A DNA stretch of 9,367 bases from Actinomycetales bacterium. GTDB lineage: Bacteria > Actinomycetota > Actinomycetes > Propionibacteriales > Nocardioidaceae. The translations under genes and the position numbers were made by a program. The notes under the pieces are model-generated. The model saw only the letters and a list, made by a program, of their open reading frames with translations. It was not told the DNA's origin and searched no databases. The stretch spans positions 1 through 9,367 of the forward strand of contig JAAZCT010000216.1 in NCBI GenBank assembly GCA_012513165.1. The letters run 5' to 3'. Shown piece after piece: positions 5,930 through 9,367 of the stretch. Position 1 is the stretch's first letter. The number at the start of each line of letters is the position of its first letter.

Positions 5930-6655
5930 GTGAAAAATAATCGTGGTGATGCAGACCGGTACGGACCCGACCATGCGGCTGGAAACTCCGCGCTGAGTCG
6001 ACTTTCGCCCGCCCGGCACGAAGTGTTGGACGTATTGGTGTCGCAGTCTGAGCCAGTCACGGCCCACGACGTCGCCTACGCGCTGCACCAACACCACAAC
6101 ACGATTCGCGAGCACCTCGACGGGTTGCGGCGCGTGGGACTGGTAGTCCGTATGAAGGGCCCCGCCATCGGTCGCGGCCGGCCACCGTGGTTCTACTCCG
6201 CCACCCAAGCGGCCCGAGACGAAGGAAGCGCCAACGACTACGTCGGACTCGCGGCTGCGCTCGCGGGTCAGATCGCGCGCACCGCGAGCGAACCGATCGT
6301 TGAAGCAGTCGACGCGGGCCGCCACTGGGGTCAGTCACTGAGCCCCATCAAAGAGGCTGGCCCGAGCAAATCTTCCGAAGAACTCGTGTTCACCTTGCTC
6401 GACGATCTGGGCTATTCGCCCGAGTTCAATAGCGAAACCACACCCGACGGCGATACTCATCTGCGCTTACGCCGGTGCCCACTTTTGGCGGCGGCCAACG
6501 AAAACCCAGAGATCGTGTGCGGGGTGCACCGCGGGCTCATCGAGGGCGCGTTGGCGTCTCAAGGCAGTCAACAACTCGATGTGGAACTGATCCCGTTCGC
6601 GGAACGGGGAGCCTGCGCACTGCACTTGCGCCGGGCGGAATCTAGTCAAGCATGA
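5930..6655 (+). CDS. Winged-helix transcriptional regulator with SufR-like cysteines (putative Fe-S sensor)
   Basis: A 241-aa DNA-binding regulator. Residues about 23-90 form a winged helix of the ArsR/DeoR-like kind: LSRLSPARHEVLDVL, then VTAHDVAYALHQHHNTIREHL (recognition helix about 53-66), with a GRGRPP wing at 81-86. The C-terminal half carries C183 (RRCPLL), C197 and H200 (VCGVHRG), and C229 (GACALHL), the arrangement seen in SufR-type proteins where cysteines hold a [4Fe-4S] cluster. A cluster here would let it respond to NO, oxygen or iron. Start choice is uncertain: GTG 5930 gives the most family-like N-terminus but has no ribosome site, so translation may be leaderless; GTG 5921 and GTG 5870 are in-frame alternatives. 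The stop overlaps the next gene's ATG (ATGA), indicating one operon. It probably governs both the copper-oxidase operon and the divergent gene; whether it represses or activates is unknown. Confidence 0.8.
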   Translation: MKNNRGDADRYGPDHAAGNSALSRLSPARHEVLDVLVSQSEPVTAHDVAYALHQHHNTIREHLDGLRRVGLVVRMKGPAIGRGRPPWFYSATQAARDEGSANDYVGLAAALAGQIARTASEPIVEAVDAGRHWGQSLSPIKEAGPSKSSEELVFTLLDDLGYSPEFNSETTPDGDTHLRLRRCPLLAAANENPEIVCGVHRGLIEGALASQGSQQLDVELIPFAERGACALHLRRAESSQA

Positions 6656-7830
6656 GTTTCACGCCGAACCCGAAACCTCCCACCACGTGGCGGCTGCTGC
6701 TGATCATCCCAGGCGGTCTCGCACTCCTAGGCGGCCTGAACGGCGCGATGATGCTGCTGGATTTGCCCGTGCCGGTCAACGAAGTGCGCTTGCGCGACGG
6801 TCACGGCATCATCCTGGTGATGGGGTTCGTGGGCACGCTGATCGCGCTCGAACGAGCCGTGGCGCTGCGCAAGACGTGGGGCTACCTCGCGCCCATCTGT
6901 TTGGGTTTGGGCGGACTGTTGTTCATGTCGCCCGTTCCCACTGCGGCGGGACGCGCCTTGTTACTGGCAGGCTCACTTGGTCTCGTGGCCATCTACGTGC
7001 CGTTGTGGCGCCGCCACAAAGACCCCACCGTGTTGGTCCAACTCTTGGGCGCAGTCTTGCTGGCAGGGTCAGCAATTTTATGGCTCCGTGACGTCCCAGC
7101 GTCAGTTTTCGTGCCGTGGCTAGCTTGTTTCGTGATCCTGACGATCGCCGCTGAACGGATCGAGTTGGCGCGGGTCGGGCTGTTCGATCCGCACGCCCGA
7201 GCGCGCGCTGACTCGTTGATCTTGACCCTCGCCCACGTGGTGTTCGCGACGGCTGTCGCGAGCGTGTTGTGGCCCGATTTCGGGACGATCTTGCTAGGCG
7301 TATCGCTCTTGATTCTGGTGGTGTGGCTGAGTCAAGCCGATGTGGCGCGCAAACTCGTGAAGGCCAGCGGAGCTCAACGGTTCATGGCCATCTGTTTGCT
7401 TTCGGGCTATGTGTGGTTGGCGATTGCCGCTGTCACATGGATCATGCTGGGTCACGTGGACACTGGGCGCGGCTACGACGCTGTGATTCACGCGGTGTTC
7501 CTCGGTTTCACGATGACGATGATCATGGCGCACGCCCCGGTGATTTTTCCCGCGGTGCTGCGCAGGCCGTTGCCTTACCGGCCCTACATGTATGGGCCGT
7601 TTATCTTGTTGCACATCGGTTTGGTGCTGCGGATTCTGATCGGCGACGCCTTCGACGTGGAGTTAGCTCACACCGTCGGCGGCGTGCTCAACGTGATTGC
7701 CCTGTTGGCGTTTGCTTTGGGCGCCGTGTGGTCGGTGGTCTCGGCCTCCCAGAAGCAGGCGAGTAGATCTGGGGAACAGTCCGCCACCGATGTCCTTGAA
7801 CGTTCGAGTGAAACTGGAGCGGACGCATGA
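6652..7830 (+). CDS. NnrS-like polytopic membrane protein
   Basis: A 392-aa integral membrane protein with about 12 hydrophobic segments spread over residues 12-365 and a short hydrophilic tail (366-392). It resembles the NnrS family, haem- and copper-containing membrane proteins made with denitrification enzymes and linked to tolerance of nitrosative stress. Visible features: RDGHGIILVMGFVGTLIALERAVAL begins at residue 48 with H51 in a helix, AERIELARVGLFDPHARARADS around 167-188, and H280-AVFLG followed by MAHAPVIFP with H294, the clearest candidate for haem or metal ligands; H195, H321 and H340 are further membrane His. ATG 6652 overlaps the regulator stop (ATGA); only a weak GGCGGAA (6634-6640) lies upstream, so translational coupling is likely. 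Its stop overlaps the ATG of the copper-oxidase gene. NnrS identity is by motif and context; a distant heme-copper family member is the alternative. Confidence 0.7.
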   Translation: MSFTPNPKPPTTWRLLLIIPGGLALLGGLNGAMMLLDLPVPVNEVRLRDGHGIILVMGFVGTLIALERAVALRKTWGYLAPICLGLGGLLFMSPVPTAAGRALLLAGSLGLVAIYVPLWRRHKDPTVLVQLLGAVLLAGSAILWLRDVPASVFVPWLACFVILTIAAERIELARVGLFDPHARARADSLILTLAHVVFATAVASVLWPDFGTILLGVSLLILVVWLSQADVARKLVKASGAQRFMAICLLSGYVWLAIAAVTWIMLGHVDTGRGYDAVIHAVFLGFTMTMIMAHAPVIFPAVLRRPLPYRPYMYGPFILLHIGLVLRILIGDAFDVELAHTVGGVLNVIALLAFALGAVWSVVSASQKQASRSGEQSATDVLERSSETGADA

Positions 7831-9367
7831 TTCCGATAGGCCCGCCGGGCCCCGTCGCGCAGCCCGCCGATCCGATGTCGCGTACTCGTTGGCATCTGCG
7901 TGCGAACGTGCCGATTCTGAGTTGGCTCGTGGTGTTGGTGGTCACCACGTTCATTCACCCGTTCGTTGATCACGCTAACTGGCTGATGGTGCACACGCTG
8001 CTGTTGGGCGTCGTCACGAACGCGATTCTGGTGTGGAGCGCGCACTTTGCGGAGACGCTCAGCCGCAGCAGTCCCACCGCAGTTCAGCGCACGTGGCAAC
8101 TCGTGCGTCTGGGTGTCTTTAACCTCGCCGTGGTGGCTGTGTTTCTCGGTCGAATGCTCGACGTCTGGCCAGTGCTGTTGCTCGGCGCGATCGTGGTGGG
8201 CCTACTGATCGTGTGGCACGGAGCTACCATTGCGGTCCGTATCCGTTCCAAACTCGCGAACCGGTTTGCCGCCTCGCTCAGTTACTACGTTGCCGCCGCG
8301 AGGTTCCTGCCGATCGGTGCCGGCCTTGGTGCATGGCTCGCTCACGAACCGCTCACCTCCTGGGCCGCGCGGGCCACCCTCGCGCACGCAAGCGTCAACC
8401 TGCTCGGGTGGGTGGGACTGACGGTGGCCGGCACGCTCGTCACGCTGTGGCCCACCATTTTGCGAACCAAGATGGCAGACAACGCACTGCTCTTCACGAA
8501 ACGCGCATTGCCCGTTTTGCTGGCCGGCGTGGTGATCACGGCCGCGGGCGCGCTGCTCGACCAGCCGTACCTCGGAGCAGCAGGCATCGCGGTGTATATC
8601 GGCGGCTGGGCACTGGCCACGACCCCGTGGGTGCTCGAAGCGAAGCAACGCCCGCCACACAGCTATGCGGCCTGGTCGTTGTTGTTCGCCGGTGCTTGGT
8701 TGTTCGTGTCGCTCGTGTGGTGGTTGATCATCTGGCTGTCGAACAGTTCGATGGCCGTGATCGACGCCGAGTTCGGTGCCGTAGTTCCAGCCCTCACCGC
8801 AGGGTTTGCTGCGCAAGTAGTGATTGGCGCGTTGAGCCATCTGGGTCCGGTCGTGTTTGGCGGCGGACCGTTCGCCGCGCGCGCTGCACAAGAGGTACTG
8901 GATCGAGGCGCGGCACTACGCCTCACGCTCATCAACGCCGGGTTGCTGATCTGTTTGCTGCCCGTCCCAAGCGTCGTGCGAGTCATCATGTCCACGCTGG
9001 TGCTGCTCGCTTATATGGCATTCCTGCCGTTGTTGGTGATTGCCTACCGGGCAGCCAAGAAAGCTCGGGCCAAGGATCCAACGAAACGCGACCGAGCCGC
9101 CAACCTTGCCCAGATCGAAGCGGCCCAAGACCCGGCACGCCATCGCTCGTGGCTGGTGGCCGGCGTCGCCACGATCGCTCTCGCCGCCGCCGTCGGCATA
9201 GCCGCCGATCCCAGCGCTTTGCCCGGTCGCGTGGCTTCGGTGGACGGGGGAGTCGCGCCAACGGGCGAAACCACCACAGTCCAGGTTGAGGCAAAAGACA
9301 TGCGCTTCCACCCCAACTCGGTCGATGTTCCTGCCGGGAACCGGCTCGTGATCGAACTGAAGAACAC
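7827..9367 (+). CDS. Membrane-domain/cupredoxin fusion, putative copper nitrite reductase or multicopper oxidase (runs off right edge)
   Basis: The frame opens at ATG 7827 and stays open for 513 codons to the window end. Residues about 28-460 hold roughly 12 hydrophobic segments with His in or beside helices: H56 and H73 (HTLLLG...SAHF), H131, H187 (AHASVNLLGWVGLTVAGTL) and H338 (SHLGPVVFGGG). After a basic loop (409-442, KKARAKDPTKRDR) and a last helix (441-460), the chain exits into ETTTVQVEAKDMRF with PNSVDVPAGNRLVIEL, the first strands of a cupredoxin domain; the copper ligands lie beyond the edge. This architecture matches actinobacterial copper oxidases/NirK homologues with an N-terminal NnrS-like membrane extension, which would reduce nitrite to NO outside the membrane. 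A GGAG (7816-7819) lies 7 nt before the ATG, which overlaps the previous stop (ATGA). NirK versus another multicopper oxidase cannot be settled here. Confidence 0.8.
   Translation, partial: MIPIGPPGPVAQPADPMSRTRWHLRANVPILSWLVVLVVTTFIHPFVDHANWLMVHTLLLGVVTNAILVWSAHFAETLSRSSPTAVQRTWQLVRLGVFNLAVVAVFLGRMLDVWPVLLLGAIVVGLLIVWHGATIAVRIRSKLANRFAASLSYYVAAARFLPIGAGLGAWLAHEPLTSWAARATLAHASVNLLGWVGLTVAGTLVTLWPTILRTKMADNALLFTKRALPVLLAGVVITAAGALLDQPYLGAAGIAVYIGGWALATTPWVLEAKQRPPHSYAAWSLLFAGAWLFVSLVWWLIIWLSNSSMAVIDAEFGAVVPALTAGFAAQVVIGALSHLGPVVFGGGPFAARAAQEVLDRGAALRLTLINAGLLICLLPVPSVVRVIMSTLVLLAYMAFLPLLVIAYRAAKKARAKDPTKRDRAANLAQIEAAQDPARHRSWLVAGVATIALAAAVGIAADPSALPGRVASVDGGVAPTGETTTVQVEAKDMRFHPNSVDVPAGNRLVIELKN

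Noticed and set aside
5840..6325. N-terminal extension of the hemerythrin-like frame to 6325
   Set aside because: It would overlap the divergent regulator's DNA-binding domain entirely; ATG 5839 has a strong AGGAGA at good spacing.
8202..8891. A 229-codon minus-strand open frame
   Set aside because: Antisense to the membrane-domain gene, low-complexity polar/Arg/Gly content and no recognisable motif.
8213..9289. A 358-codon plus-strand open frame, rich in Arg
   Set aside because: It lies in another frame of the membrane/cupredoxin fusion, whose frame gives clear membrane helices and a cupredoxin start. Its Arg-rich composition is typical of shifted frames in GC-rich DNA.

Overview
The window looks like a stretch of chromosome from a moderately GC-rich Actinomycetota bacterium. 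The grounds are family-level resemblances: a short DEDDh exonuclease, a DrrC-like short UvrA, a CGCGE-linker DUF2249 protein and a membrane-fused copper oxidase. GTG starts, ATGA overlaps and start codons with weak ribosome sites also fit. No rRNA, tRNA, CRISPR array, insertion sequence or phage gene was seen. Coding density is very high and no gene-free stretch exceeds about 140 bases. The genus cannot be named from sequence alone.

Left part (1-1759): the N-terminal 128 codons of an acyl-CoA dehydrogenase run off the left edge on the minus strand. It is divergent from a FAD/NAD(P)H ferredoxin reductase of the rhodocoxin/BphA4 type. The pair suggests lipid or aromatic/steroid catabolism, but no ferredoxin, oxygenase or P450 partner lies in the window.

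Middle part (1756-5035): a short UvrA-like tandem ABC ATPase (785 aa, without room for the UvrB-binding domain) is convergent with the reductase and shares a TTAA double stop with it. It is divergent from a 237-aa DEDDh 3'-5' exonuclease of the DnaQ type. A very strong 22-bp hairpin with a 3-nt loop follows the exonuclease and lies between it and the next convergent gene.

Right part (5066-9367): a probable nitrite/nitric-oxide locus and the most interesting part of the window. A 257-aa protein with a hemerythrin-like helical domain, an HGEGHSCGC linker and a C-terminal DUF2249 domain is transcribed leftward. Divergent from it is an apparent three-gene operon joined by two 4-nt ATGA overlaps: a winged-helix regulator with a SufR-like cysteine arrangement (probable Fe-S sensor), a polytopic NnrS-like membrane protein with conserved His, and a large protein with a roughly 12-helix His-containing membrane domain that runs into a cupredoxin domain, cut by the right edge (copper nitrite reductase/multicopper oxidase type). 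The intergenic region has a CAAC-N7-GTTG inverted repeat close to the CAAC-N6-GTTG half-sites known for cyanobacterial SufR. A working model is that the Fe-S regulator senses NO or redox state and controls both the copper enzyme operon and the divergent hemerythrin-like/DUF2249 protein.
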